Positions 1 through 8,599 of a stretch of DNA of 40,982 bases are shown one piece after another (position 1 is the stretch's first letter; each line of letters starts with the position of its first letter). The stretch covers positions 1 through 40,982 of the forward strand of contig JADLAP010000160.1 in NCBI GenBank assembly GCA_020848195.1, read 5' to 3'. Source of the stretch: Phycisphaeraceae bacterium (GTDB lineage: Bacteria > Planctomycetota > Phycisphaerae > Phycisphaerales > Phycisphaeraceae). A program made the position numbers and the translations under genes. The notes below the pieces were generated by a model. That model ran no database searches. It saw only the letters and a program-made list of their open reading frames with translations, and was not told the DNA's origin.

Positions 1-1
1 A

Positions 2-132
2 AATGATCCGGATCATTCAGGGATCATGGGCGGATCAAATCGTAAAGCTGTGTGCGATAACAACTTGGCTCGATGAGGGTCCGATTTTGATCCTTCAGGG
101 ATCATCGGCGGAAAAACGGGATCATCGGGATC
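2..132. repeat. GATC-rich imperfect repeat cluster at left edge
   Basis: Eight GATC tetramers occur within about 130 bp. There is a perfect 16-bp palindrome at 2-17 (AATGATCCGGATCATT). A 24-bp unit with core TCAGGGATCAT is present at 11-34 and again at 89-112 with two mismatches. A shorter GGGATCATCGGGATCA block follows at 118-133. The second unit can also pair with itself: TGATCC at 88-93 with GGATCA at 99-104. The window edge cuts the cluster, so its full length is unknown. It might be an intergenic repeat family, a regulatory region or the tail of an upstream gene. No function can be assigned. Confidence 0.5.
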
Positions 133-138
133 AAAATC

Positions 139-355
139 GACCAAAACAGGCTTCGCGGGGGTAAAAATCAAGCTTCTCGCCCACCCAATCCCATGATGCC
201 GGGCCTGCGTGGAATCCCATTTCCCACCCGTTCGGGTTTGGACATTCGGGCATTTCCTCCTGGCTTTCCGACGTTCACCATCGCTGTTTCCGAAAGGCAT
301 TGCCCCCACGTTTCCACTATGATGAACGGTTTGCAGGCGGGTCTGGAGGTCGATG
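139..355. other. Intergenic leader upstream of the CDP-sugar operon
   Basis: No gene is supported here; the short reading frames lack homology and ribosome-binding sites. A TATGAT hexamer at 318-323 could be a -10 box, but no matching -35 sits at a proper distance. The only clear signal is the GGAGG ribosome-binding site at 345-349 for the first gene of the operon. Confidence 0.4.
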
Positions 356-1135
356 ATGAAAGTCGTCATCCTGGCGGGAGGCATGGGCACGCGCCTGGCG
401 GAGGAAACGGAAGTCCGCCCCAAGCCCATGGTGGAAATCGGCGGCCAGCCCATCCTCTGGCACATCATGAAACACTACGCGCACTTCGGCTTGCGCGAGT
501 TCGTCATCGCCCTGGGCTACAAGGGCCACATGATCCGCCAGTTCTTTCTCAACTACCACGGCCTGTTCAGCGATCTGACCGTCCATCTGCGCGACGGCAC
601 GGTCGAACTGCGGCAACGACATCAGGAAGACTGGATCGTCCACCTCGTGGACACCGGCCTGGCCAGCAACACCGGCGGACGCCTGCTGCGGCTGGCGCCT
701 CTGCTCGACAATGAAACGTTCATGCTGACCTACGGCGACGGCGTCAGCAGCGTGGACATCCACGCCCTGCTCGCCCTGCATCAGCAGTCCAAACGCGTCG
801 CCACCATTACTGCCGTCCGGCCCCCGGCCCGCTTCGGCGAACTGGTCATGGACCACAACCGCGTCGTTCAGTTCGCCGAGAAACCCCAGATCGGCGAAGG
901 CTGGATCAACGGCGGATTCATGGTCTTCGAGCCGGCCATCTTCGAGCATCTGCACGGCGACTCGGAAAGTCTCGAAGGTCATGCCATGCAGGCGCTGGCG
1001 ACCCGGAATCTCATGACCGCCTACCGTCACGAGGGCTTCTGGCAGTGCATGGACACCAAGCGCGACCTGACCACCCTCGAAACCCTCTGGAAATCCGGCA
1101 ATCCGCCCTGGAAACTCTGGCGTGACCAGCCCTGA
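356..1135 (+). CDS. rfbF: Glucose-1-phosphate cytidylyltransferase
   Basis: Makes CDP-glucose from CTP and glucose 1-phosphate in the cytoplasm, the entry step to CDP-deoxysugars. The 259-residue protein starts with the sugar nucleotidyltransferase signature: LAGGMGTRL at residues 6-14, then RPKPM at 21-25. It continues with a YGDGVS metal-binding segment and the [10 protein letters not shown] block typical of RfbF. Length matches the family (about 257). The ATG at 356 is preferred over 353 because the GGAGG at 345-349 then has six-base spacing. First gene of a tight plus-strand operon; the next gene overlaps its end by 14 bp. The family call is firm. The end product of the pathway is inferred from the neighbours. 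Confidence 0.95.
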   Translation: MKVVILAGGMGTRLAEETEVRPKPMVEIGGQPILWHIMKHYAHFGLREFVIALGYKGHMIRQFFLNYHGLFSDLTVHLRDGTVELRQRHQEDWIVHLVDTGLASNTGGRLLRLAPLLDNETFMLTYGDGVSSVDIHALLALHQQSKRVATITAVRPPARFGELVMDHNRVVQFAEKPQIGEGWINGGFMVFEPAIFEHLHGDSESLEGHAMQALATRNLMTAYRHEGFWQCMDTKRDLTTLETLWKSGNPPWKLWRDQP

Positions 1136-2141
1136 CCCCTTCTGGATCGACCGCCCGACCTTCGTCACCGGCGCGACCGGGCTTGTCGGCGCGTGGACCG
1201 TGCGCCGGCTGCTGGCCCGCGGCGCGGAAGTCGTTTGCCTGGTGCGCGATCATGTGCCGCAGTCCGAGTTCCACCGGCAGGGCCTGGACCAACAGGTCCG
1301 CATCGTCCGCGGCGACATCGCCGATCAAGCCCTGCTCGAACGCGCGCTGGGCGAATATGAAATCGACACGATCCTTCATCTGGCTGCTCAGACGCTGGTG
1401 CCGGTGGCCAACCGCAATCCGGTGTCCACATTCCAGGCGAACATCGCCGGCACATGGTCGCTGCTGGAAGCGGCCCGAAGGTCGCCCTGCGTGCATGCCA
1501 TCGTGCTGGCTTCGTCGGACAAAGCCTACGGCGAGCAGCCCGTGCAGCCGTATGACGAATCCATGCCGTTGCAAGGCAGGCATCCGTACGACGTGTCCAA
1601 GAGCTGCGCGGACCTGATTGCCCAGGCCTATGCCGCGACGTATGACCTGCCGGTGGCCATCACGCGCTGCGGCAACTTCTACGGCGGCGGCGACCTGAAC
1701 TGGAACCGCATCGTCCCCGGCACCATCCGCAGCTACCTGCGCCACCGCCGGCCCGTGGTCCGCTCCACGGGCCAGCTCGTCCGCGATTATTTCTATGTCG
1801 AGGATGGCGCGGAAGCGTATCTGATGCTGGCGAAGAAGCTGCGGGAAAACCCAGAGCTGCGTGGCCGGGCGTTCAACTTTTCCAATCACGATCCTCGCAC
1901 CGCGCTGGACATGGTGAACCTGATCAAGCAGGTGCTGGGCAGCGATCTGGAGCCGGAAATCCTCGGTCAGGACAGCGGCGAAATCCGCTATCAGGCGCTC
2001 AACTCCGACCTGGCTCGCCGCGAGCTGGGCTGGATGCCGTTGTACGACCTGCAGGCCGGGATGAAGCTGACTCTTGACTGGTATCGCCAATTCTTCGCGG
2101 ACAACCCGAACACGGAAGACGACCATGACCGCCCGCAGTGA
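1122..2141 (+). CDS. rfbG: CDP-glucose 4,6-dehydratase
   Basis: NAD-dependent extended SDR that converts CDP-glucose to CDP-4-keto-6-deoxyglucose. The 339-residue protein opens with [19 protein letters not shown], which holds the GxxGxxG dinucleotide loop. It also has ASSDKAYGE and the catalytic YDVSK (YxxxK), followed by the substrate-region motif [19 protein letters not shown] typical of RfbG. The start is a GTG overlapping the cytidylyltransferase stop, which implies translational coupling. It is slightly shorter than enterobacterial RfbG (about 357). Its product is the expected substrate of the methyltransferase encoded next. Confidence 0.93.
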   Translation: MTSPDPFWIDRPTFVTGATGLVGAWTVRRLLARGAEVVCLVRDHVPQSEFHRQGLDQQVRIVRGDIADQALLERALGEYEIDTILHLAAQTLVPVANRNPVSTFQANIAGTWSLLEAARRSPCVHAIVLASSDKAYGEQPVQPYDESMPLQGRHPYDVSKSCADLIAQAYAATYDLPVAITRCGNFYGGGDLNWNRIVPGTIRSYLRHRRPVVRSTGQLVRDYFYVEDGAEAYLMLAKKLRENPELRGRAFNFSNHDPRTALDMVNLIKQVLGSDLEPEILGQDSGEIRYQALNSDLARRELGWMPLYDLQAGMKLTLDWYRQFFADNPNTEDDHDRPQ

Positions 2142-3354
2142 TGTTCCCTGCCGCGCATGTGGCTGCGCCGGCGTGATGCCCATCCTCAAGCTGGGCAAGA
2201 CGCCGCTGGCCAACGCGCTGCGCCGGCGCGAGCAGCTTGACCAGCCGGAGGCGGCTTACGACCTGACGCTGGTCTTCTGCCCCAGGTGCAGCCTCGTGCA
2301 GATTGACGTGACGGTTCCGCCGGAGGAACTGTTCAGCGATTACCCGTACTTCTCGTCGTTCAGCGACACGATGGTTCAGCACGCCCGCGAGCTGGCGACG
2401 TGCCTGATCGCCCAGCGCAAGCTCGGCGCGACGTCGCTGGTGATCGAGCCTGCGTCCAACGACGGCTACCTGTTGCAGCACTACCGCGACGCCGGCGTGC
2501 CGGTGCTGGGCATCGAGCCGGCGGGCAACATCGCCAAGGTCGCGCAGGAGAAGGGAGTGCGCACGCTCAATGCTTTCTTTTCCGCGGATTTAGCGGACAA
2601 ACTGGCCGGCGAGGGCAGTCGAGCCGATGTGATCCACGCGCACAACGTGCTGGCCCACGTGGCGGACCTGAACGGCTTCGTCGCCGGCGTCGCCACGCTG
2701 CTCAAGCCCGACGGCGTGTTCGTGCTCGAGGCTCCCTATGTCCGCGACATGGTGGACCGCGTGGAGTTCGACACGATCTACCACGAGCATTTGTGCTACT
2801 TCTCGCTGACCGCGCTGCAGCGGCTGTTCGCGCGGCACGGCTTGCACGCGATTCACGTGGAGCATGTGCCCATCCACGGCGGCACGTTGCAGGTCCATGC
2901 CGCGAAGCAGGGCGAAGCGGACGCCACCGTGACGGCACTGCTGGCGGAAGAGCATCGGGCGGGACTCGACGCGCCGGCGTACTACAGCGACTTCGCGCGG
3001 CGCGTGGAGGAACTGAAGCAGAAGCTCGTCGAGATGCTGACGCAGCTCAAGGCTGGCGGCGCGAGCCTCGCCGCGTACGGCGCGTCGGCCAAGGGCAGCA
3101 CCTTGCTCAACTACGCCGGCATCGGTCGTGGTCTGCTGGATTTCGTCGTCGATCGTTCCACCTACAAACAGGGCCTGTTCACGCCGGGCACGCATCTGCC
3201 GATTCTGCCCCCGGAAGCGCTGATGGAACGCAAGCCAGGTTACGTGCTGCTGCTGACGTGGAATTTCGCCGAGGAAATCCTGCGCCAGCAGACGGCCTAC
3301 CGTCAGCAGGGCGGAAGGTTCATCGTGCCCGTGCCCGAACCGCGTGTGCTTTGA
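2125..3354 (+). CDS. NDP-4-keto-6-deoxysugar C-methyltransferase (NovU/TylC3 type)
   Basis: SAM-dependent methyltransferase predicted to add a methyl group to a ring carbon, most likely C-3, of the 4-keto-6-deoxysugar nucleotide. The 409-residue protein has the three-part family layout. First is an N-terminal zinc domain with C9-x2-C12 and C52-x2-C55. Next is a Rossmann domain ([11 protein letters not shown] near 107-117). Last is a C-terminal nucleotide-binding domain ([15 protein letters not shown]). The segment Y219-H220-E221-H222 has the Tyr-x-Glu-His spacing of the catalytic residues known from the C-3 methyltransferase TcaB9. The start at 2125 lies inside the end of the dehydratase gene (17-bp overlap) and aligns with the zinc domain. 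The substrate is inferred from context. Confidence 0.88.
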   Translation: MTARSDVPCRACGCAGVMPILKLGKTPLANALRRREQLDQPEAAYDLTLVFCPRCSLVQIDVTVPPEELFSDYPYFSSFSDTMVQHARELATCLIAQRKLGATSLVIEPASNDGYLLQHYRDAGVPVLGIEPAGNIAKVAQEKGVRTLNAFFSADLADKLAGEGSRADVIHAHNVLAHVADLNGFVAGVATLLKPDGVFVLEAPYVRDMVDRVEFDTIYHEHLCYFSLTALQRLFARHGLHAIHVEHVPIHGGTLQVHAAKQGEADATVTALLAEEHRAGLDAPAYYSDFARRVEELKQKLVEMLTQLKAGGASLAAYGASAKGSTLLNYAGIGRGLLDFVVDRSTYKQGLFTPGTHLPILPPEALMERKPGYVLLLTWNFAEEILRQQTAYRQQGGRFIVPVPEPRVL

Positions 3355-3366
3355 CGGATGGTTGTC

Positions 3367-3897
3367 ATGCGATTCACCGCCACCGACATCGCCGGCGCGT
3401 TCGTGATCGACCTCGACCCGATCGCCGATGAGCGAGGCTGGTTCGCCCGCAGCTTCTGTCAGGATGAGTTGCGCCAGCGAGGCCTGGACCCGTGCATCGT
3501 CCAGTGCAACATTTCCTTCAACCGCCACAAGGGCACGCTTCGCGGTATGCACTATCAGGCAGCCCCGCACGCGGAAACGAAAATCGTCCGCGTCGTGCGC
3601 GGAGCGATTTACGACGTGGCCGTGGATCTGCGGCCCGATTCGCCGAGCTGCCGCAGGTGGCACGCGGTCGAACTTTCAGGCGATAACCGGCGGGCATTCT
3701 ACATACCCGCCGGCTGCGCCCATGGTTTCCTCACGCTCACCGACGACGCGGAAGTACACTACCTGATGTCCGCGCCCTATCACGCGCCTTCGGCGCGAGG
3801 CGTCCGCTGGAACGATCCGGCTTTCGGCATCGCCTGGCCCGCGCCGGTGCTGGCCATGTCCGACCGCGACCGCTCGTATCCCGACTTTCCATCCTGA
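3367..3897 (+). CDS. dTDP-4-dehydrorhamnose 3,5-epimerase-like protein (RmlC family)
   Basis: Cupin-fold epimerase expected to invert C-5 and/or C-3 of the 4-keto-6-deoxysugar nucleotide. The 176-residue protein has the hallmark GTLRGMHYQ with the catalytic His, YDVAVDLRPDSPS, IPAGCAHGFLTL, and the terminal WNDPAFGIAWP block. The ATG at 3367 is chosen because family members begin this way and GGATGG precedes it at five bases; an in-frame ATG at 3358 is the alternative. It lies within 15 bp of the methyltransferase stop. No 4-ketoreductase follows on this strand, so the final reduction must be encoded elsewhere. Confidence 0.9.
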   Translation: MRFTATDIAGAFVIDLDPIADERGWFARSFCQDELRQRGLDPCIVQCNISFNRHKGTLRGMHYQAAPHAETKIVRVVRGAIYDVAVDLRPDSPSCRRWHAVELSGDNRRAFYIPAGCAHGFLTLTDDAEVHYLMSAPYHAPSARGVRWNDPAFGIAWPAPVLAMSDRDRSYPDFPS

Positions 3898-3912
3898 ACC
3901 GGCCGGCCCGGA

Positions 3913-4848
3913 TCAGTAGCCGACGTCCCACGAATCCACAATGTCGGCCGCGATGGCTTCGCTGATGAAGCAGTCCGTGCGGTACAACTGAAGAATGGAG
4001 GTGGGAATGCGTGGCGTCACTGGGCCGTGGTAGCACAGCCGGGCGATCAGGCGCTGCCAGCTCGTGGTGGTGCCGCGTACGGTGATGCCCGCCATTTCCC
4101 AGCGATTCTTCGCGGAAATCACTTCTTTGGGTCCGACGGTGGCGGCTTTGGGCGGCACGGCGGACAAGTCGCCGGAGAAGCCGAAGCAGCCGTGCAGCGA
4201 GTTCTGGGCCAGCGTGAAGGGGCTGAGCGTGCAGATGCGGGCGCCGAAGTTCTTCCATTCCTTCAGCGGCGCGTCGAACTCCGGCGCGTCAGGCTCGACG
4301 AAAGCCATGTGACCCGTCCAGCCGGGACCGGTGTAGGAAATATCCAGGCCGCCCACTTCCTGCATCAGGTCGTAGTAGTGGTCGATCACGTCGTTGGTCG
4401 GCGCGAAGACCTGCTTGCGAGGCATGCGCAGGTCCGGGTCGATCTCCTTCCACAGGAACTTCAGCAGCGAGTAATAAAACCCCTTGGGCCAACTGTCCGG
4501 CGGGGTGATGCCGTCCTCGTTGGCGTATTCATCCATGGCGAACAGCCAGACGTGCTTGCAGTCCAGTCTGGTCTCGTTGATCAGCCGCGCCAGGTGACGG
4601 TAGCCCGGCCAGGGATTGGGCATCAGCATCACGCAACGCCGGCCTTCCTTGCGGGCCTGGTCGATCCTCGCGTACATGTCGTGCAGCCACATGAAGGTCA
4701 TGTCCTCTTCCGACACGACCTTGATCTTGAAATCCTTGTTCGGATGTTTTTCGATGTCCTTCCGCTTGATCTTCCGGCAACGCTCGATCGCCTTCATGTC
4801 GCGGAACGGCACGCACTGGGCAGGTTGAAAAGTCCACTTTTTGGCCAT
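3913..4848 (-). CDS. NagB-like glucosamine-6-phosphate deaminase family protein
   Basis: NagB/SugarP-isomerase fold, whose classical member converts glucosamine 6-phosphate to fructose 6-phosphate and ammonia. The 311-residue protein keeps MDEY at 105-108 (D106 matches the isomerising Asp72 of E. coli NagB), GPGWTGHMAFVEP at 174-186 (H180 and E185 match His143 and Glu148), and PTSILQ near 282. The residue matching Asp141 of the NagB triad is T178, and there is an N-terminal extension of about 45 residues. Both suggest a changed substrate or reaction. The ATG at 4848 is the first start consistent with the fold. The gene is 23 bp downstream of the GntR regulator on the same strand, so the two probably form an operon. 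Confidence 0.8.
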   Translation of the reverse strand: MAKKWTFQPAQCVPFRDMKAIERCRKIKRKDIEKHPNKDFKIKVVSEEDMTFMWLHDMYARIDQARKEGRRCVMLMPNPWPGYRHLARLINETRLDCKHVWLFAMDEYANEDGITPPDSWPKGFYYSLLKFLWKEIDPDLRMPRKQVFAPTNDVIDHYYDLMQEVGGLDISYTGPGWTGHMAFVEPDAPEFDAPLKEWKNFGARICTLSPFTLAQNSLHGCFGFSGDLSAVPPKAATVGPKEVISAKNRWEMAGITVRGTTTSWQRLIARLCYHGPVTPRIPTSILQLYRTDCFISEAIAADIVDSWDVGY

Positions 4849-4871
4849 GGTTCGCAAGCTCCTGGGAAAGG

Positions 4872-5603
4872 TCAGGGTGAGGGATTCCGATCCGGCATGT
4901 TCATCGGAGAACGAACGACAAACCGGAACACGTCGGGGTTGTAGTAACTGACGACGATGCCCGCGGGCCGGTCGCCGGGGAGATAGAACAGGCAGGTTTC
5001 CCGCAGCAGCGGCCCACCGGCGCGGCAACCGAGCATCCGGGCCTGGGGTTGCGCGGCTCGCACGGCTTCGACCGTCTGCACGCACCGCTGAAGCGCCATG
5101 CCCTGCGCTTCCTGCCAGCGAGGCAGCAGGTCCATCAGTTCCAGATCGGTGTCGATCAGCCGATCCGCCAGACCCGCAGGAATCCAGATTTCATCCAGGG
5201 CGACGATTCCCTGATGCGAAGCATCGGCACGAAGGACAAACAACGCCAAGTCGCCGGGACAGCGATCCAGCATCCGCGCCACATCGAGGGTCATGCCCAT
5301 TTGTTTACGCGTCACCAGTTTCCGCTTCAGGTCCGGCGCGTGGCGGGAGATGCTGCCGATGAAATTGGAGTTGACGATGGGAATCTTCCGTTCGGCGGGG
5401 CTGCGGACGAAGGTTCCCGCGCCTTGCCGGCGTTCGACGAGATTTTCCATCGCCAGGATGTCCAGCGCGCGGCGGATGGTGATGCGGGAAGCATCGTAAA
5501 GTTCGCAGAGTTGGCGCTCGGTGGGAAGCTGATCGCCCGGCGACCACTGGCCGTCGAGAATGCGTTCACGCAGGGATTGTGCGACGCGGTCGTAGGCGGT
5601 CAT
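4872..5603 (-). CDS. GntR-family regulator, HutC subfamily (HTH plus UTRA)
   Basis: Cytoplasmic ligand-responsive repressor. The 243-residue protein has a winged helix-turn-helix at about 1-66 (YDRVAQSLRERILDGQWSPG, LPTERQLCELYDASRITIRR, ending in RRQGAGTFV). A UTRA effector domain covers about 90-235 and ends with the typical VVSYYNPDVFRFVV strand. UTRA regulators usually sense phosphorylated sugars or amino sugars, which fits the adjacent NagB-like gene and the divergent hydrolase and kinase genes. It is transcribed away from these across a 208-bp region holding a GTTATAAC palindrome. The start has a close AGGA before ATG. Confidence 0.9.
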   Translation of the reverse strand: MTAYDRVAQSLRERILDGQWSPGDQLPTERQLCELYDASRITIRRALDILAMENLVERRQGAGTFVRSPAERKIPIVNSNFIGSISRHAPDLKRKLVTRKQMGMTLDVARMLDRCPGDLALFVLRADASHQGIVALDEIWIPAGLADRLIDTDLELMDLLPRWQEAQGMALQRCVQTVEAVRAAQPQARMLGCRAGGPLLRETCLFYLPGDRPAGIVVSYYNPDVFRFVVRSPMNMPDRNPSP

Positions 5604-5639
5604 GTCCTGTTCCGCTTCCCGACTTACGGCAGGGCCCGC

Positions 5640-5679
5640 TTGCCGGGGAAAGGCGACTTCGATACAGTGGTTATAACAA
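5640..5679 (+). promoter_or_regulatory. Candidate promoter and GntR operator of the hydrolase-kinase operon
   Basis: TTGCCG at 5640-5645 and TACAGT at 5663-5668 are separated by 17 bp, a possible sigma70-type promoter for the plus-strand genes. Directly downstream is TGGTTATAACAA (5668-5679) with the perfect palindrome GTTATAAC (5670-5677). It resembles the GTnnnnAC-type sites of HutC/GntR regulators and sits where a bound repressor would block initiation. The -35 is weak. The rest of 5604-5811 shows nothing else clear apart from the AGGAG ribosome-binding site near 5800. Confidence 0.35.
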
Positions 5680-5811
5680 CATAGCCAATTGCCGCAGAGG
5701 CGTCAATTCCCCCGCGTCGGTTCGGATGTCCAAATGAACTTCCCGCATCATGACGGGGCGGACCGCTTGCGATACAACATTCCGCCAACACCGCATTCAG
5801 GAGTACCTACC

Positions 5812-7134
5812 ATGACCGCAACGTTTCGCGCCGGCGCCGCCGCCGTCGATCTGACCCCCACGACACCGCAGTTTCTCTACGGCTATCCGCACGAGCCGCG
5901 GATCAGCACGGGCGTGCACGACCGTCTGTGGGCGTCGGCCCTGGCGGTCGGCGACGGCACGACCACGGTCGTGATGGTCGGCACGGACCTGATCTGGGTT
6001 CCGTTCGACAGTTGCTGTCGGGCGCGGGACCGTGTGGCCGCCGCGACGGGAATCCCGCCGCGTCATGTGGCCATCACCGCCACGCACACGCACTCCGGGC
6101 CAATGACGGCGAACATGCTCGTCGCCGAGTCCGATCCGGCGGTTCCACACGATCCTGATCCGGCGTATGTGAAGCTGATGGAGGACGCGATCGTGGCTGC
6201 GGCGACGCAGGCGGTGAAGTCCATGCGCCCGGCGAAGGCGGGACTGGTGATGGCGGATGCGGGCATGGTCGGCACGAACCGGCGTGATCCCAAGGGACCG
6301 GCCATGCCGCAGGCCCCGGTGCTGGCTGTCCGTGACGCCAAGGACGACGCGTGGATCGGCCTGATGGTCATCTGCAACATGCACCCGACCGTCCTGCACG
6401 AGGATTCCAAGCTGATCAGCGGCGATTTTCCCGGCCTGACCCGGCTGTATCTTCAGGAACATGTGGTGGGAAAGACCTGCCCGGTGGTCTATCACATGGG
6501 CACGGCCGGGAATCAAAGCCCGCGCCATGTCACGCGAGGCAACACGTTCGCCGAAGCGAAGCGCCTCGGCGACGCGCTGGGCCAGTCCATCGCGCAAGCC
6601 CTGCAATCGGTCACGCTGCAATCCAGCCTGCCTGTCACGGTGAAGCTGGGCGAAGTGACGCTGCCGCAGCGGGTGATGCCCACGGTAACGGAAGCGCAGG
6701 CGAAGCTGAAGAAGGCGGTGGAACGGCTGGACCATCTGCGCAAGACCAACGCTCCGAGAACGGAAACGCGCACGGCCGAGTGCGACTGGTTCGGCGCGGA
6801 AGAGACCGTGACGATGGCCAAGGCGCACGCGGACGGCCGGCTGGAGGCCATGGTGCGCGACGCCAATCCATTTGAGGTCGTCATCGTCGGCGTCGGGCCA
6901 TGGTCGTTCGTCGGCTGGCCGGGCGAAGTGTTCGTGGAATTCGGCATGGCGGTGCGCAAGCATGATCCCCATGCGTTTGTCATGACGCTGACGAACGCGG
7001 AGACGCTGGGCTATCTGGTCACCGCCGAAGCCGTGGCCGAAGGCGGATACGAAGCCTCCAACGCCGTCTGCAGAAGCCCGGACAGCGGCAACGCGCTGGT
7101 GGCGGAGACGCTGAGGCTGATCCAAGGCAAGTGA
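5812..7134 (+). CDS. Neutral/alkaline ceramidase-fold hydrolase, cytoplasmic
   Basis: Belongs to the neutral/alkaline non-lysosomal ceramidase N-domain family, zinc amidohydrolases that cleave N-acyl bonds. The 440-residue protein has THTHSGP at 91-97 (H92 and H94 are candidate metal ligands), a conserved NRR at 156-158, CNMHPTVLHED at 188-198, SGDFPG at 203-208 and a GTAGNQSPRH loop. Unlike secreted ceramidases it has no signal peptide and lacks the C-terminal domain, so it should act on a small internal substrate. The ATG at 5812 has AGGAG upstream. It is followed 36 bp later by an FGGY kinase and is divergent from the GntR and NagB-like genes. An amide hydrolase acting on an N-acyl sugar is an inference from context. 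Confidence 0.8.
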   Translation: MTATFRAGAAAVDLTPTTPQFLYGYPHEPRISTGVHDRLWASALAVGDGTTTVVMVGTDLIWVPFDSCCRARDRVAAATGIPPRHVAITATHTHSGPMTANMLVAESDPAVPHDPDPAYVKLMEDAIVAAATQAVKSMRPAKAGLVMADAGMVGTNRRDPKGPAMPQAPVLAVRDAKDDAWIGLMVICNMHPTVLHEDSKLISGDFPGLTRLYLQEHVVGKTCPVVYHMGTAGNQSPRHVTRGNTFAEAKRLGDALGQSIAQALQSVTLQSSLPVTVKLGEVTLPQRVMPTVTEAQAKLKKAVERLDHLRKTNAPRTETRTAECDWFGAEETVTMAKAHADGRLEAMVRDANPFEVVIVGVGPWSFVGWPGEVFVEFGMAVRKHDPHAFVMTLTNAETLGYLVTAEAVAEGGYEASNAVCRSPDSGNALVAETLRLIQGK

Positions 7135-7170
7135 TCGCGGCCCGGCGAAGGTTTTTCGAGGAACAGCAGC

Positions 7171-8589
7171 ATGGCGCGGTATCTGACGTTGGATCTGGGC
7201 ACGACGTTTTTCAAGGCGGTGCTGTTCGAGGACACCGGCGAGGTGGTGGCGTTGCGTCGCGCGGCGACGCCGATCCGGCATCCGTTTCCTGGAGGATGGG
7301 AAGTGACGGTCGAGGATTTCGACCGGACGGTGAACGACCTGCTGCTGGCGTTGCGTGAAGCGACGCCGGGCGGATTCGACGGCGTGGAGGCGATGTCGTT
7401 CGCCACGCAGGCCAACAGCATGTGCCTGCTGGACCGGCAGGATCAGCCGCTGACTCCGATCGTGCTTTGGCTGGACGTGCGGGATGAGGATCAGACGCCG
7501 GAGATGGCGGCTCTGGGCGATCATGCGGCATTTCGCCGGTCCACGGGAATCCCCGTTTACGGCGGCAATTTCGCCTCCGCCCGGCTGAAGAAATGGTCGA
7601 GGCTGCGTCACGACTGGAGTCAGGTCGGCAAGGTGTGCCTGATCAGCGATCTGCTGACCTGGCGGATGACGGGACAGCACGTGACGGAAGGCGGCGCGGC
7701 GGGGCTTTCGGGTCTGGTGGACATTCACGACCTGACGCTGCGGTCTCAGGTGATGGAATGGTCGAAGCTGGCGACGTCGTGTTTCGCGCGAGTGGCGCGG
7801 GCGGGCACGGACCTTGGGTCGGTGCATCCGACGACAGCTCAGCGGACGGGACTGCCCAGGAACTGCCGGTTTATCGTCGGCTGTCTGGATCAATATGCCG
7901 GCGCGATCGGGGCAGGCAATCTCACGCCCGGCGGGGTCAGCGAAACCACGGGCACCGCGCTGGCCACCGTGCGCTGCGCGGACCACTACGACGAACAGGC
8001 GTCGCGGTCGGTGTACCAAGGCCCGTCGTTCGCGGCAGGAACGTACTGGCAACTGGCGGCGGGCAGCATCTCCGCCAACCTGTTGGAGGCGTATCACCGG
8101 AACCTGGGAGACACGACGGCCTATGCGGCGCTGGACAATCTGGCCGAGGCGGTGGAGCCTGGCGCGGAGGGATTGCGGATCAGGCCGGACGCCTTGCCGG
8201 AGCAGGTGGAGGCGATGTTCGTCGGCCGAACGCGCCGGCACGGCCGCGCCCACGAGGTGCGTGCGATCCTGGAAGCGGTGTCGGCGGCGCTGGCCGGTCA
8301 GGTGCGGACGTTGTGCGGAACGTCGCGTCCGGCGGAAATCCGCAGCGTCGGCGGCGCGGCGCGCAGCGACCTTTGGCGGCGGATCAAGGCCGACGTCCTG
8401 GGCATTCCCATCGTCGGCATGCTCTGCCCTGAACCGACCAGCCTCGGCGCCGCCATGCTGGCCATGTCCGCCGTCTCGCGGACTGACCTGTCCGACATCG
8501 TTCGCCGCTGCGTGAAATGCCGACCCGCCGACCTGCCTGACGCCCAGCGTCACGCGCGGTATCAGCAGATCTTTCCGGTCAGCGGTTGA
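7171..8589 (+). CDS. FGGY-family carbohydrate kinase
   Basis: Cytoplasmic ATP-dependent sugar kinase of the xylulokinase/gluconokinase superfamily. The 472-residue protein has the phosphate-1 motif LDLGTTFFKAVLF near residues 7-19. GCLDQYAGAIGAG carries the expected catalytic Asp at D240. ETTGTA at 258-263 and the C-terminal SVGGAARSDLW...AD..G.P adenosine-site pattern follow. GAGG precedes the ATG by nine bases. Substrate cannot be read from sequence. The location after the ceramidase-fold gene and opposite a NagB-like gene suggests it phosphorylates the sugar made in this pathway. Confidence 0.88.
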   Translation: MARYLTLDLGTTFFKAVLFEDTGEVVALRRAATPIRHPFPGGWEVTVEDFDRTVNDLLLALREATPGGFDGVEAMSFATQANSMCLLDRQDQPLTPIVLWLDVRDEDQTPEMAALGDHAAFRRSTGIPVYGGNFASARLKKWSRLRHDWSQVGKVCLISDLLTWRMTGQHVTEGGAAGLSGLVDIHDLTLRSQVMEWSKLATSCFARVARAGTDLGSVHPTTAQRTGLPRNCRFIVGCLDQYAGAIGAGNLTPGGVSETTGTALATVRCADHYDEQASRSVYQGPSFAAGTYWQLAAGSISANLLEAYHRNLGDTTAYAALDNLAEAVEPGAEGLRIRPDALPEQVEAMFVGRTRRHGRAHEVRAILEAVSAALAGQVRTLCGTSRPAEIRSVGGAARSDLWRRIKADVLGIPIVGMLCPEPTSLGAAMLAMSAVSRTDLSDIVRRCVKCRPADLPDAQRHARYQQIFPVSG

Positions 8590-8599
8590 TCGATCAGCG

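Noticed and set aside
13-468. A 151-codon minus-strand frame containing a repeated PPMIPE peptide
   Set aside because: It overlaps rfbF, has no start signal, and its repeat only reflects the GATC-rich DNA repeat.
5797-8553. A 918-codon open frame on the minus strand
   Set aside because: It lies fully opposite the ceramidase-fold and FGGY kinase genes, has Arg/His-rich low-complexity composition and no family resemblance. It is a typical high-GC shadow frame.
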